The notes under the pieces were generated by a model. The model saw nothing but the letters and a program-made list of their open reading frames with translations, did not search any database and was not told where the DNA came from. DNA of 64,000 nucleotides from Chitinophaga terrae (ex Kim and Jung 2007). GTDB lineage: Bacteria; Bacteroidota; Bacteroidia; Chitinophagales; Chitinophagaceae. Below, piece by piece: positions 8,814 through 16,724 of the stretch. The position numbers were made by a program, and so were the translations under genes. How positions within the stretch are numbered: the first letter of the stretch is position 1; each line of letters begins with the position of its first letter. Location: positions 124,001-188,000 of the forward strand of contig NZ_FNRL01000006.1 of the NCBI RefSeq assembly GCF_900107795.1. The letters are read 5' to 3'.

Positions 8814-10661
8814 TTAGAAGATAACCGCATAACCTATTTTAGCCTGGAGAGGCATGATCAATTCTGCACGGCCGTTCTGATTGCGGATGATGGTATTAGC
8901 TTTAGCATCGTCCATCTTCACATAATAGGATTTATCTCCTACGATGAATAAACCCGGAGCTACCCGCTCAATTTTATCTGCAACGGCTATACGTAAGTAC
9001 AGGTCGCCGGCTGGAGACTGTGCAGTGATAGAACGGTAGATACCCTGGTTTTCAGGTAATACGCTGATATCATCGTTTACGGATGTTCCGTAAATGGTAT
9101 AACTGAAGGTTGGTTTGCCCGCAGCATCAATTGAGTAACCGTTCGGACGGTAACCGGTACCGGCAGTGTCGGCAGTCCATGCTGCATCTTTATCCGACAG
9201 CTTGGCAATTGCCATACCCGGTTGAGCAGCCAGGATCTGTACAGCGCCTAATGGACGAGAAGATCCATCGCCGCGTTCATGCCACATCGGGGTAGTGTTC
9301 AGGAATTCGCCGCGCCATACCTGGAAAGGAAGACCATTGTCCATGTCGTAGGTATAGTTCACTTTGGTCGGGCTTCCGACAGAAACCGCGTGTACTACCC
9401 TTCTCTGGCCCCGGATATCCATAAAGCTGCGCAGGATGGTGTTTTCAGGCGCCATTACCAGGATGGGATCTGCTTCTTCATCGGTTGGCACGTTGGTATC
9501 GGCCAGTGAGAATTCGCGCAGGCTGGCTTCTTTTACTGTCAGGCCGATCTCTTTCTTCGCCCAGTCGGTATTTTTATAATACAGGATCTCTACGTTGTGA
9601 GCGCCTGGCTGTAAAGTGATACTGCCTTGTTTATCCCACCTGTTGCGGTAGCTCAGCACCTCCTGGTTATCGATCTTCAGGGCGCCCGGACCGCCGTTGG
9701 TACGGAGGCTGAAGGTATAGTCGCCGGCTTTTGCAACATTCAGCGTAGCGGTATAACGTACGAGGAAATCGTTTCCTGGCAGTTCTGCCATGTTAGCGCT
9801 TAACAGTTTTTGAGTGCCGGTAGCATTAGGTTTCAGCGTAGCAAAGTTCGGCTGGTTGTCGAAACGGCCGTTGTAAATGCTGTATTTTACGTCCTGCAAC
9901 TGAGGTTGCGGCGCGTCAAAGTTGGTAACAACGATGTTGCGGAATGCAACGGTTCCGTGGTCGCCCTGGATACGCAAAGGACCCTGAGGAACTTCGTCGT
10001 TGCCGATTGCACCGCGGGTAGGACCTGCCAGTTCAACATGATCCTGGATGGTTACGCCGTTCAGCTCAATGCGGAGGATCACTGCGTTGCTGATCTTTTT
10101 TCCGCTGGCGTCGAAGCGCGGCGCCTGGAAAGAGATCTTCATGTGTTGCCATAATCCCGGCGCTTTGCTGGCATTCTGACGTGGGGCGTGTCCATCATAG
10201 CCTTTCTGGCCTTCAGGTTTGCTGTCGTCCCATCTTTCATAAATACCGCCGTTATCAGATGCTTTAGGCGCTGTAACACCCCAGCTGTCCAATAACTGTA
10301 CTTCATACCTGCCTTGCAGGTAGATACCGGAATTAGATGCTTTAGACATCAGGTAATCAAATTCAAGATCCAGATCGCCATGTTGAAAGGCGCTGAAAAG
10401 ATCTTTTCCAGGCGCTTTTTTGTCTGGAAGATTAACCAGGATGCCAGTTCCTGATGTTGTTTGCAGTACATTATTCTGCTGCAGGTCGGCAGCTACACCA
10501 CCGGCTATACGCCAGTTGGGAGAAGCCTGCTGAAAAGCAGATAAATCTGTTAAAGGCAGTTTGTTTTGAGCAAAAATTTGCTGACAACTGCCAATACTTA
10601 AAATCAATACCAAAGTTCTCCTGTCGTACGCACGTAACTGTTTCAACTTTGGACGGAACAT
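8814..10661 (-). CDS. Secreted DUF1080 (3-keto-glycoside hydrolase-like) protein with PA14-like domain
   Basis: The N-terminal region has a concanavalin-like DUF1080 domain: WRIAGG, LDLEFDYLMSKASNSGIYLQGRYEVQLLDSW and GAIGNDEVPQGPLRIQGDHG are typical. A PA14-like module follows (YTFSLRTNGGPGALKIDNQE...PGAHNVEILYYKNTDWA). The C-terminal third is an unassigned beta-rich region. DUF1080 proteins include enzymes that cleave 3-keto-disaccharides or 3-keto-glucosides. I start at Met 10661, which gives a 30-residue export signal ending in IFAQ. In-frame Mets at 10676 and 10721 are alternatives. It precedes the propeller/cytochrome gene by 20 bases, suggesting joint action on oxidised sugars in the periplasm. 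Confidence 0.82.
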   Translation of the reverse strand: MFRPKLKQLRAYDRRTLVLILSIGSCQQIFAQNKLPLTDLSAFQQASPNWRIAGGVAADLQQNNVLQTTSGTGILVNLPDKKAPGKDLFSAFQHGDLDLEFDYLMSKASNSGIYLQGRYEVQLLDSWGVTAPKASDNGGIYERWDDSKPEGQKGYDGHAPRQNASKAPGLWQHMKISFQAPRFDASGKKISNAVILRIELNGVTIQDHVELAGPTRGAIGNDEVPQGPLRIQGDHGTVAFRNIVVTNFDAPQPQLQDVKYSIYNGRFDNQPNFATLKPNATGTQKLLSANMAELPGNDFLVRYTATLNVAKAGDYTFSLRTNGGPGALKIDNQEVLSYRNRWDKQGSITLQPGAHNVEILYYKNTDWAKKEIGLTVKEASLREFSLADTNVPTDEEADPILVMAPENTILRSFMDIRGQRRVVHAVSVGSPTKVNYTYDMDNGLPFQVWRGEFLNTTPMWHERGDGSSRPLGAVQILAAQPGMAIAKLSDKDAAWTADTAGTGYRPNGYSIDAAGKPTFSYTIYGTSVNDDISVLPENQGIYRSITAQSPAGDLYLRIAVADKIERVAPGLFIVGDKSYYVKMDDAKANTIIRNQNGRAELIMPLQAKIGYAVIF

Positions 10662-10870
10662 GTTCCATCTAAGCATAGATCTGGATTTTTTATAAAGTTT
10701 ACATTGACTTGCTAAATGCATTTAGCGATTTACGTCCTGCATAGGTTTATTATCTACTTTTTTGAACCTCAATTTGAATGGAGATTATTTCAACGATAGC
10801 TAGACGTGGGACCATGCATTATTTCAAACCGCGTGGCAAAATAGAAATTAATTATAAGAAAGTGAGTATT

Positions 10871-10968
10871 AAAGGCCGAAAATTTACACCAGCGGTAAAA
10901 ATCGGGGATATGGCAGTAATCTTTTGCAAGAAAAAGATTCTCAATCGATTGTAAAATTGACGGCCTTT
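10871..10968. repeat. Imperfect inverted repeat 3' of the HAD-like gene
   Basis: AAAGGCCG (10871-10878) pairs with CGGCCTTT (10961-10968), and pairing continues inward imperfectly (AAAATTTAC against GTAAAATTGA). An inner hairpin, AATCTTTT-gcaag-AAAAAGATT, sits in the centre. The structure ends 13 bases beyond the stop of the minus-strand HAD-like gene, so it may act as its 3' structure or terminator. The short minus-strand frame here (10790-10981) has no coding character. Confidence 0.45.
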
Positions 10969-10981
10969 CATTCAAAAGCAT

Positions 10982-11593
10982 TTAAAGAACAAGTCCGTGC
11001 GCCGCCAGTTGTTCCACCGTAGATTGATAGCTCTGGTGGCAAATAGCATTGATGCCCAGTCCTTTGGCAACATCCACGAACATTGACCTGTCTTCCAGGT
11101 AAATGACTTCCGCCGGTTTCACCTGGGCAATGTCCAGGGCTATTTTATAGATATCTGCATCCGGTTTGCGGAAATGTACAAAACAGGAAGAAATATAGAA
11201 ATCGACAAAGCGGTTGAGATTAAAGTGATGGATACGATGTTCGTTCAGTTCCCTGCCTTCGTTATTAACGATAGCGATCTTCAGTTTGTATTTTTCTTTC
11301 AGCCGAACGATCAGGTCTATCATCTCGGGGTAGGGTGCCGATTGGGCCAGCATAAATTCTTTGAACTGCTGCCGGGTAAATGTTCTTTCTTTATAAAACA
11401 CTACCCTGGTAAGGTATTCATCCAATGTAAGTTTGCCTTCTTCATAGGTATCGAAGGTGAGGTGATGCCGTTCTTCTGTTTCCAGGGCTTCCAGTCCAAA
11501 AAGTTCTATTGCCTGTTTCCTGGCGTTCCTGTCCCAGCCATTGGTCAGTAAAACGCCGCCGATATCAAGGAAAAGCGCGTTGATATTACTCAT
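10982..11593 (-). CDS. HAD-superfamily hydrolase, YihX-like
   Basis: The protein has 203 residues. Motif I reads FLDIGGVLL, with the nucleophile Asp10 but Gly12 where most HAD phosphatases have the second Asp. This D-x-G form is usual in YihX-like and epoxide-hydrolase-associated HAD proteins. Motif II is weak (IVNNEG), the motif III lysine is in HFRKPDADIY, and the acidic motif IV is VIYLEDRSMFVDVAKGLG. A sugar-phosphate phosphatase role is possible but not shown. The gene is single, bounded by inverted repeats on both sides. Confidence 0.8.
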   Translation of the reverse strand: MSNINALFLDIGGVLLTNGWDRNARKQAIELFGLEALETEERHHLTFDTYEEGKLTLDEYLTRVVFYKERTFTRQQFKEFMLAQSAPYPEMIDLIVRLKEKYKLKIAIVNNEGRELNEHRIHHFNLNRFVDFYISSCFVHFRKPDADIYKIALDIAQVKPAEVIYLEDRSMFVDVAKGLGINAICHQSYQSTVEQLAAHGLVL

Positions 11594-11621
11594 AAATGTT
11601 ACAAAAGTTTTCTCGTAAAAA

Positions 11622-11701
11622 GAGCGTAAGAAAGCAAAGAAACATAAGAATTCTGATGATTGCTAATTTGCCTTATGCTTCTCTCCTGCTCTCTTACGCT
11701 C
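11622..11701. repeat. GCAAAG-family inverted repeat 3' of the DUF4251 gene
   Basis: The outer arms are GAGCGTAAG (11622-11630) and CTTACGCTC (11693-11701). Pairing continues imperfectly inward to CATAAG (11643-11648) and CTTATG (11672-11677). The left arm holds GCAAAGAAACATAAG (11634-11648), a close match to GCAAAGAGGCATAAG in the array at 32955-33206 and to GCAAAGAAGCATAAG on the minus strand at 47383-47397. It begins 12 bases after the DUF4251 stop codon. It is a member of a dispersed intergenic repeat family, possibly acting as a terminator. Confidence 0.7.
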
Positions 11702-11713
11702 CGTCAGAGAAAA

Positions 11714-12241
11714 CTATCTCCTTTTAGCCGGAATCGCCTGCAGCGTACCGTTAAAACTGATAGCGGTCCTGTCGTTGCTGGTAACCTGCAGCGTTGCATA
11801 TCCTTCGCTGGAAACAGTGAGGTACATGGTTTGCACCGACTTGTTGTCTTTAGGTTTGATAGTTATTGCCCAACCATCTTTTTTGCCGGGTGTTACCGTA
11901 TAGTCGAAAGAGGTAGAGGTAAAGTCAAGCGGCGACCTTGTCACATTATATTCCGCTGTATAAGCCCTGCCGAAATAAGGCAGGTAACTGACAACAGAAT
12001 CTTTTTTCACGACCAGGTCGTAATTGGAAGTAATATTGCGCATACGACCACCTATAGGAAAAGCAGTTTGTGCGTTGAACAGGTAATAATGACTATCTAT
12101 TAACGCTTTTACTTCGGCTGCTTTTTCTGCTTTTTTGTCTGATCTTTTTTCCGACCTGGTTTCCTGTGCAAAAAGAAGAGGGGCTGATAAAAGTCCTGTT
12201 GCTAACAAAAGGGATAACCTGATTACAAAAAACCGTTTCAT
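11714..12241 (-). CDS. Exported DUF4251 family protein
   Basis: With the start at MKRFFVIRL (12241) the protein has 175 residues. A signal peptide ends near LLFAQ, followed by a charged segment (RSEKRSDKKAEKAAEVKALID). The beta-rich body includes GGRMRNITSNYDLVVKKDSVVSYLPYFGRAY, matching my memory of DUF4251, a Bacteroidota family of small periplasmic proteins of unknown function. The upstream in-frame Met at 12259 only adds MLNNYI before the signal. The 194-base upstream gap is AT-rich and without a gene. Confidence 0.8.
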   Translation of the reverse strand: MKRFFVIRLSLLLATGLLSAPLLFAQETRSEKRSDKKAEKAAEVKALIDSHYYLFNAQTAFPIGGRMRNITSNYDLVVKKDSVVSYLPYFGRAYTAEYNVTRSPLDFTSTSFDYTVTPGKKDGWAITIKPKDNKSVQTMYLTVSSEGYATLQVTSNDRTAISFNGTLQAIPAKRR

Positions 12242-12453
12242 GATATAATTATTTAACAAAGGAGTAATGCCAATTCTATACCATAACGGGCAGACCCGTC
12301 CTTTTGTTTCACTTCTTCCGTTACAAATAACGTCTCTTTAACAGGATTTAATAAAAACTATAACAAATAAGTTTTTTTATTAATATTGCAAAGATTTCAT
12401 CCACGCTTAGTTCACTCCATCTCCCTATGACCTTATTTATACTATGAAGACCT

Positions 12454-13284
12454 ATGCAGCGACTCTCATTCCAGGATCTAAAACGCAAAGTAAGAACCAG
12501 CCAGGATCCGGATGAAGTCATCGCCTGTATCGGCCAACACCTGACCTTCCTGACCAGGGACGAACGATCGGAGCTGCTATGCGACCTGCTGGAGTACCAG
12601 GAGATCTTTTTCGAAGCGGCAGAATTATTAATAGAGGAAGGAGGCGCAGATATTCATTATAAGAAGGAAGGCGTTATTCCTATTGTTTTTTGCGCGGTTG
12701 GCGCCAATAAGCCCATAGCCGTACAATATGCCATCAAGAAGGGAGCCCGGCTGGTTGTCGACAATCCCGATTATCTTTTTGCCATTGCCTATATATTCAA
12801 ACATCACCGGCTGGCGGCGATCACAGACATGCTGTTGCTGCTGATCGAGCACAATATAGATTTCAATTTTGTGCTGGCCAGCCAGGAAACGCCGCTGCTG
12901 CTGGCTACCCGGCATAATAATAACCGGGAGGTGATACAATATTTACTGGGTGAAGAAGTGGACAAGTATGTATATGATGAAGATGGTTTTACCGCCATTC
13001 ATTATGTGCCGTTTGCCAAAGCGCCCAACCTGTATAAAGACATGATCGTTTGTATGGACGACATCCTTGTGCGGCCGAAATTCGCCACCAGCATGGAACC
13101 GGTGTTTGAATGCGTGATAAAGGTGAATGAAGATCATACCTTCGAAGAGTTTATTTACGAGGCGCTGAATGCGTTCCTGGAAAACAGGCACCGGATGTAC
13201 GACGATATTTTCGAGAAATATTATTACCGATTGCACATGATAGCAGAACATATTTCCCTCATCCGCTCGGGCGCAGAGAGCTGA
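12454..13284 (+). CDS. Ankyrin-repeat-like cytoplasmic protein
   Basis: The protein has 276 residues and no export signal. The middle shows degenerate ankyrin-type helix pairs: GADIHYKKEGVIPIVFCAVGANKPIAVQYAIKKG, then IDFNFVLASQETPLLLATRHNNNREVIQYLLGEEVD, then YDEDGFTAIHYV. The flanking regions are helical and rich in acidic and aromatic residues. Ankyrin repeats bind other proteins; no partner can be named from the neighbours. The next gene, on the same strand 78 bases downstream, is a small membrane protein. Confidence 0.7.
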   Translation: MQRLSFQDLKRKVRTSQDPDEVIACIGQHLTFLTRDERSELLCDLLEYQEIFFEAAELLIEEGGADIHYKKEGVIPIVFCAVGANKPIAVQYAIKKGARLVVDNPDYLFAIAYIFKHHRLAAITDMLLLLIEHNIDFNFVLASQETPLLLATRHNNNREVIQYLLGEEVDKYVYDEDGFTAIHYVPFAKAPNLYKDMIVCMDDILVRPKFATSMEPVFECVIKVNEDHTFEEFIYEALNAFLENRHRMYDDIFEKYYYRLHMIAEHISLIRSGAES

Positions 13285-13362
13285 AAACTAGTGCTTGCAA
13301 ATATTAAAACTATTTATTACTTTAGAAAGATATACCATTATTTATCCTAAATTAACCGAGAC

Positions 13363-13677
13363 ATGCTCACAACACTCGCTGTACTAGCCGCCTTGTTTTT
13401 CGTTGCCCACGTTTACCTGCTGTTCACCTCTTTTGGAAAAAACGGGTTCCAGAAACAGAAGTACTTATGGTCGCACATTACCCTATGGATCACGGGCGGA
13501 CTGGCCTTTTTAATAGCATTGCTGTTTGCCGGCAAATCTGTTTCCTCCGTGATAGATGTATTTGACACCCCGGCCAAAGCGGCCCTGCTGCTGTTGCTGG
13601 CCTTCGGTTTATCGGCCATTGCCCATACCATCGTTAAAACGCTGGTACTGCCCAGGTATACCAAAGCGGCGGCCTGA
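13363..13677 (+). CDS. Small three-helix membrane protein
   Basis: The protein has 104 residues and three clear hydrophobic segments (about residues 3-22, 38-61 and 71-93) joined by short basic loops (GKNGFQKQKY; LPRYTKAAA). No family was recognised. A strong terminator follows 21 bases after the stop, which supports expression as the end of a transcription unit. Confidence 0.65.
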   Translation: MLTTLAVLAALFFVAHVYLLFTSFGKNGFQKQKYLWSHITLWITGGLAFLIALLFAGKSVSSVIDVFDTPAKAALLLLLAFGLSAIAHTIVKTLVLPRYTKAAA

Positions 13678-13697
13678 TTAACGGCAAAAGTTATACG

Positions 13698-13731
13698 AAA
13701 AGCCCTGGACCGCCCGTTCAGGGCCTTTTTT
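13698..13731 (+). terminator. Rho-independent terminator
   Basis: GCCCTGGAC and GTTCAGGGC pair around a CGCCC loop, and the stem is followed by a CTTTTTT run on the plus strand. It ends the unit containing the small membrane protein. The remaining gap to 13950 shows no gene. Confidence 0.8.
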
Positions 13732-13950
13732 ATGATGTGTATAAAAAAATAATTGCAGCTAATGAATAATTCCTATCTTTATAACAGTTGATCCTGATTT
13801 CTTAAACCCGACAGCCAAGACGGGATTCGCAATCACTGCCAAACTCCGCAGCATCTACACATGATCTTCACAGAGTTATAATTGCGATGAAATCATCTTC
13901 ATAAACCTTAACAGACATTATTAGTTTATAGACATAGAGAAGAATCTTGT

Positions 13951-14343
13951 ATGAACAAAAAAGAAATCTGGAGATATAAATCTTTGGAGCAGCTCGAGAA
14001 TAAAAAATGGGAACCCAATACAGCAGAAAATTCAGGACTGGCACAGAAATGCCTGGCACTAACCAAAGTTCCACTGGTGAAGCTTTCCGCCAATGAACTG
14101 AGTATGCTGATTGGCCAATCTTATAACCCCCATTATCTCGTGCCGCTCGCACTGGAAATTCTCAATAACGACATCTTGATCACCGCCGGTTTATACCCGG
14201 GCGACCTGTTGAAATCTGTACTGGACGTGCCTTCATCTTTCTGGGAAGAACATCCTGACCTGCATAATAAGCTGCAGGACCTGATGAGAGAAAGGATGGA
14301 AGAGGTAGAATCTGAACTTGACTTACCTGACTATTGGAGATAA
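13951..14343 (+). CDS. CdiI-type immunity protein, orphan
   Basis: The protein has 130 residues. The layout matches my memory of the contact-dependent-inhibition immunity family CdiI_2: KSLEQLENKKWEP near the start, a conserved PLVKLSANELSMLIGQSY, then HYLVPLALEIL, ITAGLYPGDLLKSVLDVP and a tryptophan-ended helix (SSFWEEHP). Such proteins neutralise a cognate C-terminal toxin domain of CdiA/RHS/BcrA-like effectors. No toxin, RHS or two-partner secretion gene lies within the window, so it is an orphan that may protect against toxins of neighbouring cells. The function is inferred from the family. Confidence 0.7.
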   Translation: MNKKEIWRYKSLEQLENKKWEPNTAENSGLAQKCLALTKVPLVKLSANELSMLIGQSYNPHYLVPLALEILNNDILITAGLYPGDLLKSVLDVPSSFWEEHPDLHNKLQDLMRERMEEVESELDLPDYWR

Positions 14344-14434
14344 CCATTGTTTGTTAGTAGTAATTCTCCTGACTATCCGGACGGCTGGCACAACGGACTT
14401 CTATAACCTTACCGGTTATATCAGCAATATTATG

Positions 14435-15547
14435 CTAATCGAATAACGACAGCTGGGTGACCTGGTTGGCTTTATCTGTATCAGTCATTTGATTATCCTG
14501 GAAATTGGACAACGTAATACCTAGTAACCTGATCTTGTGATCATCGGCTAACGTGGCGGCCAGCAACTGTTTGGCTGTAGCCACTATGGTTTCATAATCC
14601 CCTACCGGGAAGGGAAACGACTGGTTGCGCGTTATCTGCCGGAAGTCGTTATACTTGACCTTTAATGTAATTGTACGGCCTTTCAGCTGGTAACGCTGCA
14701 ACCGGTTATACACCGTTTGCCCTATTTTCTCCAATTCAACTTCCATTTCCTCCAAAGTGGTGAGATCTACAGGAAAAGTATCTTCAGCGCCTAACGACTT
14801 GGTTTCGCGATGGGGTTGAACAGCCCGGTTGTCGATACCCCTGACGATCTGGTAGTAGAAACTGCCTACCTTCCCAAAGTAGTTCTTCAACTCCTGTTCC
14901 GATAGCCTTTTCAGGTCAGCGCCGGTATACAGGCCCATTTTTTTCATTTTATCGGCAGTCACCTTTCCCACCCCATGGAACTTTTCGACCGCCAGTCCTT
15001 CCATGAAGTTTTTGATAGAAGAAGGACCAATAAATGTAAAACCATCCGGCTTATTCAGATCACTGGCAATCTTTGCTACAAACTTGTTAATGGAAATACC
15101 CGCCGATGCGGTCAGCTGCAACTCGTCCCGGATCGCCTGTTTGATCTGCCGTGCTATTTCAATGGCCGATCCTATCTGCAGTTTATCTTCTGTCACGTCC
15201 AGGTAGGCTTCATCCAGCGAAAGCGGCTCTATCAGGTCGGTATAGCGGCTGAAAATTTCACGGATCTGTGCAGATACCGCCTTGTAAGCATCAAAGCGTG
15301 GGCGTATAAAGATCAGGTGAGGACATAACTGCAGGGCTTTTTTAGATGGCATGGCCGAACGCACCCCGAATTTACGGGCTTCATAACTGGCAGTAGCCAC
15401 CACTCCTCCCCGGCCCTCGGGCGAACCTCCAACCGCAATCGCTTTCCCACGGTAAACCGGGTTATCGCGCTGCTCTACAGATGCATAAAATGCATCCATA
15501 TCTATATGGATTATTTTACGGTGTGTAATATGTTGTTCGCTGTCCAT
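14435..15547 (-). CDS. dinB: DNA polymerase IV (Y-family translesion polymerase)
   Basis: The chosen form has 370 residues (MDSEQHITHR...). Y-family motifs are present: IIHIDMDAFYASVEQRDNP with the first catalytic Asp, the YEARKFGVRSAMP block, and SLDEAYLDVT with the catalytic DE pair. Helix-hairpin regions follow (KFHGVGKVTADKMKKMG), then a little-finger domain. The C-terminal tail ends NQVTQLSLFD, which resembles a beta-clamp binding motif (QLSLF). The longer start at 15571 lies within two bases of the -7 box at 15573-15580, so translation from 15547 is more plausible. It copies damaged DNA. Confidence 0.95.
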   Translation of the reverse strand: MDSEQHITHRKIIHIDMDAFYASVEQRDNPVYRGKAIAVGGSPEGRGGVVATASYEARKFGVRSAMPSKKALQLCPHLIFIRPRFDAYKAVSAQIREIFSRYTDLIEPLSLDEAYLDVTEDKLQIGSAIEIARQIKQAIRDELQLTASAGISINKFVAKIASDLNKPDGFTFIGPSSIKNFMEGLAVEKFHGVGKVTADKMKKMGLYTGADLKRLSEQELKNYFGKVGSFYYQIVRGIDNRAVQPHRETKSLGAEDTFPVDLTTLEEMEVELEKIGQTVYNRLQRYQLKGRTITLKVKYNDFRQITRNQSFPFPVGDYETIVATAKQLLAATLADDHKIRLLGITLSNFQDNQMTDTDKANQVTQLSLFD

Positions 15548-15572
15548 CTCCAACCTTCCCTGTTTAGCCATT

Positions 15573-15580
15573 CAAAGTTA
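15573..15580 (-). promoter_or_regulatory. dinB promoter -7 element
   Basis: TAACTTTG on the minus strand matches TAnnTTTG exactly. The expected transcription start falls near 15566, just upstream of the preferred dinB start at 15547. No good -33 element was seen at the usual distance. Confidence 0.45.
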
Positions 15581-15756
15581 GTAGATTCCGGTACAAGAAT
15601 CAGCATAAAAAACACTGAAAATCCTGCACGCTTTTGTTAATTTACCATCATAAAAATATCCATCCCTTAAAGTATATTGTAATCAATAATTCTACGGAAA
15701 AACCAGTGAACAATGGATTGGGCTATCCCAACCGATAACAGCTATTACACTGCACC

Positions 15757-16644
15757 ATGACAAGGAAGAAAAAAGAAGGATTCAAAGGGCAACAGGCCAT
15801 CGTTCTGCCACGAAATATTCAAAATGCCTGTGCCCGGGATGCCGCTACCAAACAACTTTACATCACCGACATCGGGTATTACCCGAAAGCTGAACTGCAT
15901 CACAGGAAAAGAGAAGAAGGCGCCGCCGAACATATCCTGATCTATTGCCAGGATGGCAAAGGCAGCATCACACTGAAAAAGAAAACCTATTCCATAGGGC
16001 CGGGCGATTGCTTCCTGCTGCCCCGCAACCAGTTCCATGAATACGCGGCCGACCTGGAAGAACCATGGACCATTTACTGGGTGCATTTCCTGGGCGCCAA
16101 CGCTGATGCGCTTTTCAATACTGCCGTCAAAACCTGGAAGGGAAACAAAACCTTCATTCCTTTCAATGCAGAAAGGATACAATTGTTCAACCGTATTTAC
16201 AGGCAGCTCGAAAGAGGCTACCGGCGTGAGCACCTCGCATTTGCCAACATGAATTTCTGGAGCTTTCTCACTTCCTGTTTTTACCCTGATCTTTATGCCG
16301 CCAATCATAACGCACCCGGCACCAATGTAGTGGATATGGCTATCGATTATATGCACCAGCATATCGACCAGATGCTCACCCTGCAACAGATGTCGGCCAG
16401 GCTAAACCTTTCCCAGTCGCACTTTTCCTACCTGTTTAAAAATGGAACAGGCTATTCGCCAATCGAATATTTCAATCACCTGAAAGTGCAGCAGGCCTGC
16501 CAGTACCTGCTGTTTACGACGTTAAGGATCAAGGAAATCGCCATCCAGCTGGGGATAGACGACCCTTACTATTTTTCCAGGATGTTCACGAAAGTAATGG
16601 GTTTATCGCCCAATCAATACCGGCAGAAAAAGGTGACACCGTAA
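15757..16644 (+). CDS. AraC-family transcriptional regulator with cupin sensor domain
   Basis: The protein has 295 residues. The N-terminal half is a cupin-like effector domain: HHRKREEGAAEHILIYCQDGKG, then SIGPGDCFLLPRNQFHEYAAD, then PWTIYWVHFLG. The C-terminal hundred residues carry the double helix-turn-helix with LTLQQMSARLNLSQSHFSYLFK and IKEIAIQLGIDDPYYFSRMF, ending in LSPNQYRQKK. It lies 80 bases upstream of the four-gene DUF1553/DUF1501 operon on the same strand and is the best candidate for its sugar-responsive activator. No operator could be identified by eye. Confidence 0.9.
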   Translation: MTRKKKEGFKGQQAIVLPRNIQNACARDAATKQLYITDIGYYPKAELHHRKREEGAAEHILIYCQDGKGSITLKKKTYSIGPGDCFLLPRNQFHEYAADLEEPWTIYWVHFLGANADALFNTAVKTWKGNKTFIPFNAERIQLFNRIYRQLERGYRREHLAFANMNFWSFLTSCFYPDLYAANHNAPGTNVVDMAIDYMHQHIDQMLTLQQMSARLNLSQSHFSYLFKNGTGYSPIEYFNHLKVQQACQYLLFTTLRIKEIAIQLGIDDPYYFSRMFTKVMGLSPNQYRQKKVTP

Positions 16645-16724
16645 TATTATCCATCATATTCAGCAGATGATCTAGCAGCGGTCTCTGGATCTCAGCTTAA
16701 CTTTAATGGGTCAATTTATAGCAG

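Noticed and set aside
10790..10981. 63-residue minus-strand frame after the HAD-like gene
   Set aside because: It covers the inverted repeat at 10871-10968, lacks a domain and has the composition of AT-rich intergenic sequence.
14402..14420. TATAACC/GGTTATA hairpin between the CdiI-like and dinB genes as a terminator
   Set aside because: Only seven pairs, weak, and without a T-run on either strand.
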